A stretch of DNA of 64,000 bases from contig NZ_LNTY01000018.1 in NCBI RefSeq assembly GCF_001559595.1, positions 18,806 through 82,805 of the forward strand, read 5' to 3'. This document shows, piece by piece, positions 39,670 to 48,285 of this stretch; positions within the stretch are counted from its first letter, which is position 1; every line of letters begins with the position of its first letter. This DNA is from Enterovibrio coralii. GTDB lineage: Bacteria; Pseudomonadota; Gammaproteobacteria; Enterobacterales; Vibrionaceae. The notes beneath the pieces were generated by a model, which did no database searches, was not told the DNA's origin, and saw only the letters and a list, made by a program, of their open reading frames with translations. The translations under genes and the position numbers were made by a program.

Positions 39670-39723
39670 TCGCTCTTTACTATCAAGAGCGAGACAAATT
39701 CCATCGATTGCTTTGCGTATAGT
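39670..39723 (+). promoter_or_regulatory. Conserved upstream box and dyad of GTPase 2
   Basis: TCGCTCTT (39670-39677) / AAGAGCGA (39685-39692) form an 8-bp inverted repeat. It overlaps CTATCAAGAGCGAGACA (39680-39696), the box shared with GTPase 1; TATAGT follows at 39718-39723. Confidence 0.5.
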
Positions 39724-39770
39724 TGCAGATGGTTAAAAGGAATAAGTCGTACTCATTGAGGTAAATTTCT

Positions 39771-40739
39771 ATGGAAAGCATTCAGTCATTTTCTCGCCAA
39801 CTCGCGCTGGAAGTTAGCCAGTCTTCGCTGATCGATGAATTCAAGAAGGCGGTTTTACAACTTCGCATGCATGAGCTTGAAGGGCATCCACTCAACGTCA
39901 TGTTTGCTGGTCCGCAGGGCGTAGGCAAAACTGCGACGATAAAAGCCATGTTTGGTGAGGCGTTTACAGCATCTGGTGAGCTGGATGTCACAACGGGCAT
40001 TTTACGCTACCAAGCGGGTGAGTTAGTGGTATGGGATTATCCCGGGCTGAGTGGCAACAAGGATCACGACAAGCTGCTTGAAATGCAAATTGGGGCCACC
40101 TTGAGTGAAAACGATGCTGATGGCAACCCGCTGATTGACATGGTGGTTGTCGTTATGGATGCGGCTGAAAGGAATTTGAACGACGGGTATCGGTTGATCA
40201 CTGAGGTGATTGTTCCTGCGCTAGGCAGTGAGTTTGATAATCGACTGGTCGTTGCGTTGAACAAGATTGACGTAGCCAGTTATGCCTATGACTGGGATTT
40301 CGTGATGGACTCGCCGTCGCCTGAAGTGGAAATTTGGCCTGAGAGCACAGCGACACTGCTGCGTCATTGCTTGTTGGATGAGTCTGGGCTGGAGATCGCG
40401 CCTGTCTGCATCGCGGCAGAGCTGACGAGGCAAGGTGAATCAACCCGTCCATTTAACCTGATGAAGTTGATGGCAGCGATGCTAGAAAAGTTGCCCGCAG
40501 AGAAAAAACTCACCTTGATCGATACGCCTCTCAACCAACAGTCACTGGCGTGGTTTGATGGGGATGACAGAAGAAACTATCTTGCTGAGGTTGAAAACAC
40601 CTTGTTTGACAGCCTATACGAAGGCTCAAAAGACGGCTCACGTTTTGGTGGTTTACTGGGAGCCTATTTAGGTAAACAGGGTAGAGAGCTGGGCTACTTG
40701 CTAAGACGAAATTTAAGAAAATCATTTAACCTTGCATGA
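39771..40739 (+). CDS. P-loop GTPase, copy 2, with complete G motifs
   Basis: 322 residues, paralogue of the gene upstream. G1 GPQGVGKTA near 46, G3 DYPG near 89, and G4 NKID near 164 are all present. The C-terminus GSKDGSRFGGLLGAYLGKQGRELGYLL could be an amphipathic or membrane-touching segment. It resembles 50S-ribosome-binding or dynamin-like small GTPases of unknown function that sit in pairs. ATG 39771 follows TTGAGGTAA. Convergent with paralogue D. Confidence 0.82.
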   Translation: MESIQSFSRQLALEVSQSSLIDEFKKAVLQLRMHELEGHPLNVMFAGPQGVGKTATIKAMFGEAFTASGELDVTTGILRYQAGELVVWDYPGLSGNKDHDKLLEMQIGATLSENDADGNPLIDMVVVVMDAAERNLNDGYRLITEVIVPALGSEFDNRLVVALNKIDVASYAYDWDFVMDSPSPEVEIWPESTATLLRHCLLDESGLEIAPVCIAAELTRQGESTRPFNLMKLMAAMLEKLPAEKKLTLIDTPLNQQSLAWFDGDDRRNYLAEVENTLFDSLYEGSKDGSRFGGLLGAYLGKQGRELGYLLRRNLRKSFNLA

Positions 40740-40754
40740 AGCATTGAATGAAAT

Positions 40755-40782
40755 AAAAAGCGAGCTATCTGCTCGCTTTTTT
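40755..40782. terminator. Bidirectional terminator between GTPase 2 and paralogue D
   Basis: AAAAAGCGAGC / GCTCGCTTTTTT, loop TATCT. Confidence 0.9.
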
Positions 40783-40807
40783 GTATCCATTTAACGGTAG
40801 ATTGAAT

Positions 40808-42637
40808 TTACCGGCAGGTTGAATTTCGCTGAATGGCGTAACGGGTAAATATCCCATCACAGTAAGCCTCTTCCGCTACGACCTGACATGAAATGGGACC
40901 CTTATTGATGGCGTCATACACGAGGTTAAAAGTGAAGTGGGAATACGCACCACCACAAGAGTGGTTGCCGGGTTTATGCATCGTGATATTACTGTTTACT
41001 TGATAAACATTCTTGATTATTTCAGGACCGACTGAGTCACCCACGCCGACAGGGTTTAAATATTCGATGCTATCTGCTTGTGTGCCCTGTTCGGTATTAA
41101 TGATCGAACTAAAAGCGTTTACGCCGTATAAATTGTTTGAAGTATTATATTCGTCCAGGTAATACCACGTCACTGAACCAGAGATCTTATTGCCTTGAAC
41201 GGCATAGTCATCAATAAAGCTCAGAACCCCTGTTTCACAGTCTAGTTTGACTTGAAAATCGTCTCGACTCTCACCTGGAATTCGTGATGAAAAGGTGGCT
41301 TGTGGGGTGAAATTCTCGCCGCATAGCCCTGCATATTCGTTCTCGTCATCAATGATGGTCATGGTGGCTTTCGTCAAACTGTCGCGATTGAGATCAGACC
41401 AAACAGCCAAACGGAAGGTCTCATAAGGGACCTCATAATAGTGGTCATCCCTCACCGGTACTTTTACCGTAATGCTTTCCGTACCGGCTGGAATGGTCAC
41501 GCGTTTTTGACGGGTAATCTCACTGCCACCCATCACGACTTCTGTGCCTAAATCAATGGCCGCTGAGTTCGCAAAATAGTCATAGGTGCCGCTTGAGTAA
41601 ATGGCGGTAACATCCTCAAGTGCGAGGTTAATGTCAGTGTCTTGCTCGTAAACGGGGTTAAAGGTGATGGTGAATACTGCATCTTCCCCTTCGTTCACTT
41701 CACCGCCTTTCACCTCGATTTCAGGTCCAGGTTCTTCGTCTTTAAACACCGTCCTGTCATAGCATTCGTGAAGCTCTTGAGTGTTTGTGGTGAGTGCGCT
41801 GATTCGAGTTGGGAATAAACCTACAGGTTGTTTTTCCCCAGTTTCCGGTTTCATACGCCAAAGCCATGTGCTGTTGACGTTGCCGTTTACGTTCTGATTT
41901 TTCGCCGCAATCAATACCTGACCATTCTGATCTAAGGTGGCTGCAGTAATGAAGTCAGTGAAGTGGAAGCCAAAGAGTTCATGTCCGATTGGGTCAGTAT
42001 CCAAATCTAGGGTGTAAGAGCGGTTGTTGGTGATATAAAGCAACTGATCTTTGTAGAAAACAAAGTCTCCCCAGCTTGTGAACCCGCCGTTTCTTAAACC
42101 CTCATCAAAGCTGCCTTTGACGTTGACGCGGGCGTTATTGGGGTTGATGGTGAATACCTTTGCTTGATCGGAAGCAACCAATTGGTTTTGTGTCGGGTCA
42201 AAAACCATGCGGTAAACGTTGCGCGGTATACCACCCACGATCACATTGACACCTGACGCATGGTCATAATATGCCAACTGATTTTGCATCACGTCTGACG
42301 CATGAAAATCAAGGTTCTTGAATTGGTCGGAACTGACGTCGCCTTCGATATTATCGACGTGGTATTCAGTTGGACGAGGAGAGCTTACATAATATGTGCG
42401 GTTTGTGGTTTCATCGTAAGCCATCGCGGATGCGCTAAATAATGCTTTCGACGCTTTTATTGCGCGGTCACCGTTATAGGTGCCAGAAAGCCTTTGAGTC
42501 TCTTTCAAGTCCATAATGAAACCTTCATGACCGCGTCCTGCATTCATGGAGTACACATTGCCAAAGCAATTCGCATTGACGAGCGAAGGCGTGGTTGCTG
42601 CAGCGAGTACCAGACTTGCAATTATTTTCTTTTTCAT
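40808..42637 (-). CDS. Secreted propeller-like + Calx-beta protein, paralogue D (intact)
   Basis: 609 residues, the most diverged copy with an intact frame. Signal peptide (1-22), then NCFGNVYSMNAGRGHEGFIMDL and propeller-like repeats matching A-C (YYVSSPRP, LAYYDHASG, FTSWGDFVFYKD, WLWRMKPETGEK). The Calx-beta domain (about 325-440) has VNEGEDAVFTITF and TMTIIDDEN. The Cys-bearing C-terminal domain (SCGGAYSHFTF, ISCQVV, AYCDG, STCR) is distantly related to that of A and B. AAGGATAA precedes ATG 42637. Extracellular role unknown. Confidence 0.83.
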   Translation of the reverse strand: MKKKIIASLVLAAATTPSLVNANCFGNVYSMNAGRGHEGFIMDLKETQRLSGTYNGDRAIKASKALFSASAMAYDETTNRTYYVSSPRPTEYHVDNIEGDVSSDQFKNLDFHASDVMQNQLAYYDHASGVNVIVGGIPRNVYRMVFDPTQNQLVASDQAKVFTINPNNARVNVKGSFDEGLRNGGFTSWGDFVFYKDQLLYITNNRSYTLDLDTDPIGHELFGFHFTDFITAATLDQNGQVLIAAKNQNVNGNVNSTWLWRMKPETGEKQPVGLFPTRISALTTNTQELHECYDRTVFKDEEPGPEIEVKGGEVNEGEDAVFTITFNPVYEQDTDINLALEDVTAIYSSGTYDYFANSAAIDLGTEVVMGGSEITRQKRVTIPAGTESITVKVPVRDDHYYEVPYETFRLAVWSDLNRDSLTKATMTIIDDENEYAGLCGENFTPQATFSSRIPGESRDDFQVKLDCETGVLSFIDDYAVQGNKISGSVTWYYLDEYNTSNNLYGVNAFSSIINTEQGTQADSIEYLNPVGVGDSVGPEIIKNVYQVNSNITMHKPGNHSCGGAYSHFTFNLVYDAINKGPISCQVVAEEAYCDGIFTRYAIQRNSTCR

Positions 42638-42950
42638 TGGTTATCCTTGTTATGCCAACTGTCTTTAAAGCCAAGGAAAGTCTATGGACTCCTAAAATAG
42701 TAATTTGTTTTGGTTTTAATACCTGTAAAGAAAAATAATTACAATGAGTCTCATTGGTGAGCATTCATTTTCTATTGACTAATTGTAACTGTCAGAAAGT
42801 AAAGTGATAAAGTCGCATAAGAACATTCTAACTCAATGATATTCTTAACTATTAAATGGGACTTATTCTTAATTGTTTCGAGAGAAACTGTGAAGGGGGA
42901 ATTAGGGGGGCGACTAGAAACGCTAACTGAATTATAAAGCGTCGATTCGA
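42638..42950. other. Intergenic region upstream of paralogue D
   Basis: About 310 AT-rich bases without a gene. It holds the GTCTC element (42748-42761), an RcsB-box-like TAAGAACATTCTAA (42818-42831), and two direct ATTCTTAA copies at 42841 and 42865. Confidence 0.45.
42746..42763. promoter_or_regulatory. GTCTC palindrome element upstream of paralogue D
   Basis: GTCTC (42748-42752), spacer ATTGGT, GAGCA (42759-42763): 8 of 10 arm bases match the A/B element. ATGAG-T-CTCAT overlaps it as a perfect small palindrome. It lies 110 bases upstream of the start codon. Confidence 0.4.
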
Positions 42951-42981
42951 TGCGGCATTAAACACAAGGTTTAATGCCGCA
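42951..42981. terminator. 13-bp perfect hairpin downstream of the K+ channel gene
   Basis: TGCGGCATTAAAC (42951-42963) / GTTTAATGCCGCA (42969-42981), loop ACAAG, 14 bases past the channel stop. No T-tract on the minus strand. Confidence 0.6.
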
Positions 42982-42995
42982 CCGAACAAAAAAGA

Positions 42996-44021
42996 TTATT
43001 CCCACTTAAAATCATGGACACGTTCGTCAGCGATATAAAACAGCAAATCGTTGGGTTTCACGTCTTCATCCAAACTTGGATTCAGGCGAACATGGTTATC
43101 TCTGCGAATACCAATGAGGGTCGCATCATAGTTCTGCTTCATGCGAAGGAATATGTCGCTCACCGTAGTGTGTTTGGCATTGGCTGGGTAGGTAACGGCG
43201 TACTGTGTCATACCTTTGCGCGTATTTAACAGTTCGTGGTGTAGTTCTGATGAGCCCGGATCAACCGCGGACTTTGCCAGCATTTCGACAGATACGGAGG
43301 GAACACACTCGGCGTTTGGACAGTGCGTTTTTAGCAGATCGCTGAGTACATCTTCTTGGAAATAAGCCAGAATATGCACATCAGGGTTCTTGCTGGCACA
43401 AAACAGCGCAGCAGCGAATGTAATGTCATCCTCAGGGTTATCAATAATAATGCATTCAGCGTCTTGAACGCCCGCGCGAGACATGGCCGTTTCGTCGGTG
43501 AAACTGGTCGTGCGTACAAAATCGATTTCTTTGGGTAATGGGTTTTCGATTTCTGCACGGACGCACAACACGATAGGGCGTTTATCCTTTTCTTCGTGAA
43601 GCAACATGTCTATCAGGTGGAGAGTTCGACTTTCATTCCAACCTAAAATCAAAATATGTCCAGACACGTCAACGCTCCTTTTTCCAAGTAATCCTTTACG
43701 CCAGTATTCAATGGTTAAGCTTGCCAACCGCCCGACGCTCACAGCAAAAATGCTGAGACCACAGGGAATGACAAAAAATGACACGATCCACTTTCCCGCT
43801 TCGGTTGTTGGCGAGTAGTCGCCATACCCAACGGTAGATGCAGTAACAATGAGGTAGTAAATAAAATCTACAAAGGGCGTCGTGAGGGCCTGTTCGCCAG
43901 CGGCATTGAGCAATATCCAGCTCAAGATGGCGTAGGCAATGACCGCAATAGCGACATGCCTCCCTCGTAAATGCTGAAACTGAGAGGCTACCCAGCGTCG
44001 CACCATGTACCATTTTGTCAT
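42996..44021 (-). CDS. Potassium channel with RCK/TrkA-N domain
   Basis: About 341 residues. Two membrane helices flank a pore loop with the K+ selectivity filter TVGYGD (63-68). A cytoplasmic RCK/TrkA-N Rossmann domain follows (HILILGWNESRTLHLIDML and later), with a C-terminal TrkA-C-like part (DNHVRLNPSLDEDVKPNDLLFYI). It resembles Kch/MthK-type ligand-gated channels that adjust K+ flux and membrane potential. ATG 44021 with AGGACG upstream; the preceding TTG is less likely. Confidence 0.88.
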   Translation of the reverse strand: MTKWYMVRRWVASQFQHLRGRHVAIAVIAYAILSWILLNAAGEQALTTPFVDFIYYLIVTASTVGYGDYSPTTEAGKWIVSFFVIPCGLSIFAVSVGRLASLTIEYWRKGLLGKRSVDVSGHILILGWNESRTLHLIDMLLHEEKDKRPIVLCVRAEIENPLPKEIDFVRTTSFTDETAMSRAGVQDAECIIIDNPEDDITFAAALFCASKNPDVHILAYFQEDVLSDLLKTHCPNAECVPSVSVEMLAKSAVDPGSSELHHELLNTRKGMTQYAVTYPANAKHTTVSDIFLRMKQNYDATLIGIRRDNHVRLNPSLDEDVKPNDLLFYIADERVHDFKWE

Positions 44022-44252
44022 CAACTAGCGTCCTATCAGGTTGATTGGGTATAAAATGGCGGTAAAACCAATTTGACCATTTTCATTCTGTTACATTTGG
44101 GTTTGACTATAACAGCCTTAGATAGGCTTTCTTTGCTGGTTATGGATGAGTGTGATTGGGATCTCACTGAGAGATTAAAGCCTGAGAGTATTCGTGTTTT
44201 TCCGTGTGGTGAGAATGTCTGAACGCTAGACACGCGAAGTAAGAGGGATGAA

Positions 44253-44611
44253 ATGATGAGTGACAACAAATTTCTTGATGAATATTCCGACGAACGATTT
44301 TGGGACAAAGCGAAGGGTTTTGCTCAGAAAGCGGGTTATGAAGTCCTCGAAAAGGCACTGACCTTATACTACTCCGCCACGGACGCCGACACACCAAAAT
44401 GGGCGAAAACCACCATCTTTGCTTCTTTGGGCTATTTCATTGCCCCAATTGACGCCATTCCAGATCTCACACCCGCTGTCGGCTTTTCCGAGACTTAGGC
44501 GTATTATTTGCGGCAGCCGCTGCCGTGGTAATGTATGTGAAACCAGAGCACACAGAAAAAGCGACGGAAAAACTGAACAGATGGTTCAAGAAGGATGAGA
44601 ATCCATCTTAG
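44253..44611 (+). CDS. DUF1232 (YkvA-like) membrane protein (frameshift near 44491)
   Basis: About 119 residues. A polar N-terminus is followed by the DUF1232 core KTTIFASLGYFIAPIDAIPD-LTP. The main frame ends at 44498 after AVGFSET. One base added near 44490 restores the usual GFSDDLGVL motif, a second hydrophobic segment AAAAAVVMYV and a charged tail ending at TAG 44611. Function unknown. ATG 44253 (or 44256) follows GAGGGAT. Confidence 0.78.
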
Positions 44612-44681
44612 TGTTATCACTCACCAGAGGTGACGTGATATTAGTCTGCAAACGAGTAAACAGAGAGAGCGGTGTGTCCTG

Positions 44682-45260
44682 ATGAAAAACAACGAGCTAG
44701 TCGGCATTCTTGAATTTTTGAGAAGCACAGAGCAGCTGAAGAACACATTGCGTTCCGCTCACACCTCTAACGGTCGGCAGGAAAGCACGGCGGAGCATAC
44801 GTGGCGTTTAAGTTTAATGGTGATGTTGTTTGCTGAGCAGTTCCCGAATATTGATGCGCTCAAGCTTATCAAAATGTGCATCATTCATGACTTGGGGGAA
44901 GTGATTGGCGGTGACATTGCTGCTGTCGATCAGGTTGTGGGAAGTGACAAGACGACTCAAGAGCGAGAGGATTTAATCACCTTGATAAACCCTCTGCCCA
45001 CATCGCTTCAAGATGAAATATTGCGCCTTTGGGATGAATACAATACTGCCTCAACGCAAGAAGCCAAGCTTGCTAAGGCTTTCGACAAAATCGAAACATT
45101 GCTTCAGCACACCCAAGGGCAAAATCCACAAGATTTTAACTATGGCTTCAACCTGTCTTACGGAAGAAAATACACGGACAGCAACACCTTAACCGCCGAA
45201 ATTCGCGCAATGATCGATGTCGAGACTGAAGCGTTAGCGAAGAATAACGATACGTATTAA
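44682..45260 (+). CDS. HD-domain hydrolase, YfbR/HDDC2-like 5'-deoxynucleotidase
   Basis: 192 residues. The metal-site residues of the HD fold are seen in the AEHTWRLSLM segment (His near 38) and in IIHDLGEVIGGD (HD near 68), with a later Asp in KAFDKIE. YfbR/HDDC2 proteins remove phosphate from deoxynucleoside monophosphates in the cytoplasm. Its stop overlaps the stop of the convergent NTF2-like gene by 3-4 bases. Confidence 0.8.
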   Translation: MKNNELVGILEFLRSTEQLKNTLRSAHTSNGRQESTAEHTWRLSLMVMLFAEQFPNIDALKLIKMCIIHDLGEVIGGDIAAVDQVVGSDKTTQEREDLITLINPLPTSLQDEILRLWDEYNTASTQEAKLAKAFDKIETLLQHTQGQNPQDFNYGFNLSYGRKYTDSNTLTAEIRAMIDVETEALAKNNDTY

Positions 45261-45631
45261 CGGTCGCCCAGCACTTCAAAGTCGTCTGAAACCAGTCGCG
45301 CTTTTCCATCACTATCAACCACCCAATGTTCGCGGTGAATTACGCCAAACGCCTTATTCATGGTCCATTTTGCAGAAAGAATGTAGCCGTCTGAACCAAT
45401 CGACTCCCAAGAAACATCGGTGTATGACACGTCTTCGAATCCCTGATCGATAATGCCTTGCCAGAATTCTTCGATTGCTGCTCGTCGTTCAAAGGTGCCG
45501 AATGGGCGAGCGTGCATAATGCAACCTTCCGTGTATTGTTCTGCACACCCTTTGGCATCTTGAGCATTAAACGCTTTCTTCCAGTTATCAATGCCTTCCA
45601 TGCAAGCCGCTAATACATTTTTATTCGTCAT
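45257..45631 (-). CDS. NTF2-like / SnoaL-like family protein
   Basis: 124 residues with the cone-shaped NTF2-like fold: NWKKAFNAQDAKGCAEQYTEG, FGTFERRAAIEEFWQGIIDQG and REHWVVDSDGKARLVSDDFEVL. Such proteins are small-molecule-binding or isomerase-like. GGAAAG precedes ATG 45631 on the minus strand; a longer frame starts at 45643. No substrate can be assigned. Confidence 0.78.
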   Translation of the reverse strand: MTNKNVLAACMEGIDNWKKAFNAQDAKGCAEQYTEGCIMHARPFGTFERRAAIEEFWQGIIDQGFEDVSYTDVSWESIGSDGYILSAKWTMNKAFGVIHREHWVVDSDGKARLVSDDFEVLGDR

Positions 45632-46410
45632 TTTTCTTTCCAACGTTATCTTGATAGGTTTGAGGCAAGATTACCGTGGCTAATTAGGCCAAAAAATAGC
45701 GTTAATAGAATTTACTGTTCGCAAAAATAGAACAATTGAAAGGTGGTAGCGTGGAGTAGACGAGTAGGCGTTTGCTCGTTTTGTGTCCATACAGAAAGAC
45801 GTGGCTTAGCGTTACTAAGCGAGAAGTTACTCATTTTGCAATTCGATATCGGTCATGCCTTTGAAGAAAAGTAGGTAAATCGCAATCATAAAATAAGGGT
45901 TAATTTGTTAGAATACATTGAGTTATGGGTTTATTGATTTGTTTTTGTGCGATTTATAAATGTTGTCTGATGAAAATAGTTTGAGAAATACCTATCTATT
46001 AAATTCACAAGGTGTATAGTGGATAAGGCTCTTGTATTCGAGCTATTGATGACATTTTAGTTCAAGTATCTTCTCAGTTCTCTTTCGAATATCTTCGTCA
46101 TATTACTTTAGTGGTAACTTCTTCCTAATATCAGATTTAATAGTATCGACTGCGGTTTTTGCTGCTGTGGAAGTGCCTATAACCATCTGAATAAAAATGA
46201 TTTATTGATTGGTTAATCTTCGTTTGAGTTTGCTACGAACGTTAAGGCGTGACTGTAATGTTTTCAATAAATATATCTATACGCGACCAGGTTTTTATTT
46301 TTAATTATTTGGTGCTGCTTTTTATTCGATTGGTCGAATTTGATATTTCCAATATTAAAAACTCCACCCTGAAACTAAAAATCTCAGGCGTTTCAATTGA
46401 GGAACATATA
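45632..46410. other. Long AT-rich intergenic region
   Basis: About 780 bases, clearly richer in A/T than the neighbours, with no supported gene. The frame opening at 46249 that leads into the next gene has no coding character before 46411. Confidence 0.45.
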
Positions 46411-46614
46411 ATGAGAAAGAAAAAAGTTAAATTAACAAAAAAGGCGTGGAAAAGCGGTTATGAGGCAAGGTTCGAGCAAATGGTCGGCGAGTACCAGAGT
46501 GCTAAGGCATTGCTTGATTCAATGACGAAGGGGACACCAGAGTACGCCGCTCAAGAAAAGCTTTGCGATTCCTTGTTTGCTAACGCGGAGCGTTTCTTTA
46601 AGCAACACCAGTAA
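46411..46614 (+). CDS. Small basic hypothetical protein
   Basis: 67 residues beginning MRKKKVKLTKKAWKSGYEAR, lysine-rich at the N-terminus and then helical (EQMVGEYQSAKALLDS, AQEKLCDSLFANAERFFKQ). GAGGAAC upstream supports ATG 46411. Soluble and cytoplasmic; no family recognised. It is isolated between the AT-rich region and a repeat element, so it may be strain-specific. Confidence 0.55.
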   Translation: MRKKKVKLTKKAWKSGYEARFEQMVGEYQSAKALLDSMTKGTPEYAAQEKLCDSLFANAERFFKQHQ

Positions 46615-46707
46615 TCATTGAGGTTCGAGCACAGCTAATCGTCTGTAAAGCTGAGCTTTCATACGGTGCTTTTAGATTAATAAGGTCCGCATTATGCGGG
46701 CTTTATG

Positions 46708-46757
46708 CCTATACCCAAACAACCTGAATCCTGCATCTTCAGGTTGTTGGGTATAGG
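46708..46757. repeat. Imperfect palindromic intergenic repeat
   Basis: Left arm CCTATACCCAAACAACCTGAA (positions 46708-46728), right arm 46738-46757 its reverse complement except for one missing T. Spacer TCCTGCATC. It looks like a short dispersed Vibrionaceae-type intergenic palindrome; no transposase is present. Confidence 0.6.
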
Positions 46758-46916
46758 ATTGTACCATTTACTTCAACTACGCCATGGGGTTGGACTCAAG
46801 ACGGGCGTTGAAGCCTATTACCCTTGATATCTCTCTAAAAAGCGCAATTTCTGTCAGGCGATGGTCACATTCACTTGCTATGTTGATCGTCAGTGATTCA
46901 GGGAGAGGACGCGAAA

Positions 46917-47147
46917 ATGGCAATGTCGAGTTATCTGGAAGGGTTGGTTTGGATTATCTTGTTATACCCGCTATCGCTTTGCTTAATCACTATTTTTGTT
47001 CCAGATTCGGTGATGAAAATGACCACACGCGTGTTCAATGTTTCGTGTGCGTTTTTGTTCGCTTTTTGTCTGATTATGCACATGCAAATCGAAGTGGTCT
47101 ACGGAAAAGAGCTGCTCGATGCTTGGTACCAAAATAATCCCCAGTGA
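46917..47147 (+). CDS. Small two-helix membrane protein
   Basis: 76 residues with two hydrophobic helices (about 7-28 and 36-57), ending in a polar tail. GGGAGAGGA precedes ATG 46917. Not recognised; the gene stands alone between the palindromic repeat and the convergent cupin gene. Confidence 0.6.
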   Translation: MAMSSYLEGLVWIILLYPLSLCLITIFVPDSVMKMTTRVFNVSCAFLFAFCLIMHMQIEVVYGKELLDAWYQNNPQ

Positions 47148-47195
47148 CCCATTGTGAAACGCCTTGCATTCTTCCATGCCGTTAAATGAATTGGG

Positions 47196-47573
47196 CTAAA
47201 TCCATTCTTGGTCTTCACTGGCCACCGTTCGGTCTGTCTTTAGCGCGCCAGTATGAGCTGTGCTGGCAGGCTCAACCATCATAAAGTGCGTATCTGACTT
47301 TGCTTTTGGGCAGTGTTCAACACCTTTGGGCACAACGTACATTTCACCTGGATTCAGGACGATGTCGCCACTTCTCAACTGAAGCGTCAGTTGCCCTTTG
47401 AAGACGATGAATAGCTCATCTTCATTGTCGTGTTTATGCCAAACCAACTCGCCTTCGCCTTTCGCGATTTTAACAAGCTGCCCATTGGATTGAGCTACCA
47501 CTTTCGGCGTCCAAACTTCATTAAACAAGCTAAATTTCTCTTCGATATTGATCTTGCTGTCTTGGTTTGCCAT
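47196..47573 (-). CDS. Cupin-domain protein
   Basis: 125 residues, single cupin barrel. Motif 1 is LVWHKHDNEDELFIVFKG (His-x-His and Glu ligands), motif 2 is GEMYVVPKGVEHCPKA (Pro, Gly, His). Metal-binding small enzyme or sensor with unknown substrate. ATG 47573 with GGGAT upstream; the frame could begin at 47591. Confidence 0.83.
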   Translation of the reverse strand: MANQDSKINIEEKFSLFNEVWTPKVVAQSNGQLVKIAKGEGELVWHKHDNEDELFIVFKGQLTLQLRSGDIVLNPGEMYVVPKGVEHCPKAKSDTHFMMVEPASTAHTGALKTDRTVASEDQEWI

Positions 47574-47656
47574 GGATGTTTTATCCCTCAATTCCGCTCG
47601 GTATTCTGAGTTTTCAGGTTAGCCTTTAGCGCGCATGAAGCGCGTCTCAATCATTA

Positions 47657-48130
47657 TCACTCGATAAGCGATGTTAAGTTTGAAATCTGTCGGTAGTCGT
47701 CGTGAGGTGAAGTGTTCACGCCTAGGGTGTTTAGCCAAACCGCAGAGATGCCAGCTTGCAGAGCTGGGTCGATATCCTTATCTATGGTGTCGCCAACCAT
47801 TACCATTTCACTTGCTGGGACATTCAGCTTTTCGATGATTTTTTGGAAAAACGCGGGCGAGCCTTTACCGATACCAAGGTTCGCTTTGCAAAAGTAGCCG
47901 TGAATATAGAAAGAGAGTCCGACGCGTTCGAAAGCGCGTTTGATGTCTGCTTCCGTTGAATCAGCCGCATTGGTCGCAACGTAGATTTGATGGGTCTTTG
48001 AAAGGTGAGCGAGGGTGTCTTTAGCTCCGTCTACCGCTCGCACTTTTTCCCAATCACACATCTTTCCTGACTGGTCGGGAAAGTCGACCATGAGGGTGTC
48101 GCCCCAATCAAATAGATAGACCTTACCCAT
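47657..48130 (-). CDS. HAD-superfamily hydrolase
   Basis: About 157 residues. HAD motif I appears as LFDWGDTLM, motif II as VATNAAD, a Lys in GKGSP, and motif IV as MVGDTIDKDIDPALQAG. The insertion domain is small, as in phosphatases of the pyrimidine-nucleotidase/phosphoglycolate type. AAGGAG lies 5 bases before ATG 48130. Substrate unknown. Confidence 0.83.
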   Translation of the reverse strand: MGKVYLFDWGDTLMVDFPDQSGKMCDWEKVRAVDGAKDTLAHLSKTHQIYVATNAADSTEADIKRAFERVGLSFYIHGYFCKANLGIGKGSPAFFQKIIEKLNVPASEMVMVGDTIDKDIDPALQAGISAVWLNTLGVNTSPHDDYRQISNLTSLIE

Positions 48131-48212
48131 TGCCACTCCTTCACATGCTTTATCGTCCTGACGAGGTTACGTTAATTCGTTGAGAGGCGGCTTGCAATCA
48201 TGGATGATGAAT

Positions 48213-48241
48213 AAAAAAGCAGCCTCTTGAAAGGCTGCTTT
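48213..48241 (-). terminator. Terminator of the second chemoreceptor gene
   Basis: AAAGCAGCCT / AGGCTGCTTT, loop CTTGAA, with TTTTTTATT tail on the minus strand. Confidence 0.88.
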
Positions 48242-48285
48242 GGGTGGCGTGCAAAAACGCGTTGTACGTAAATTGCAGTCGATAC

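Noticed and set aside
46249..46410. Longer N-terminal extension of the small protein at 46411
   Set aside because: AT-rich, hydrophobic with no signal structure; a good ribosome site lies before 46411.
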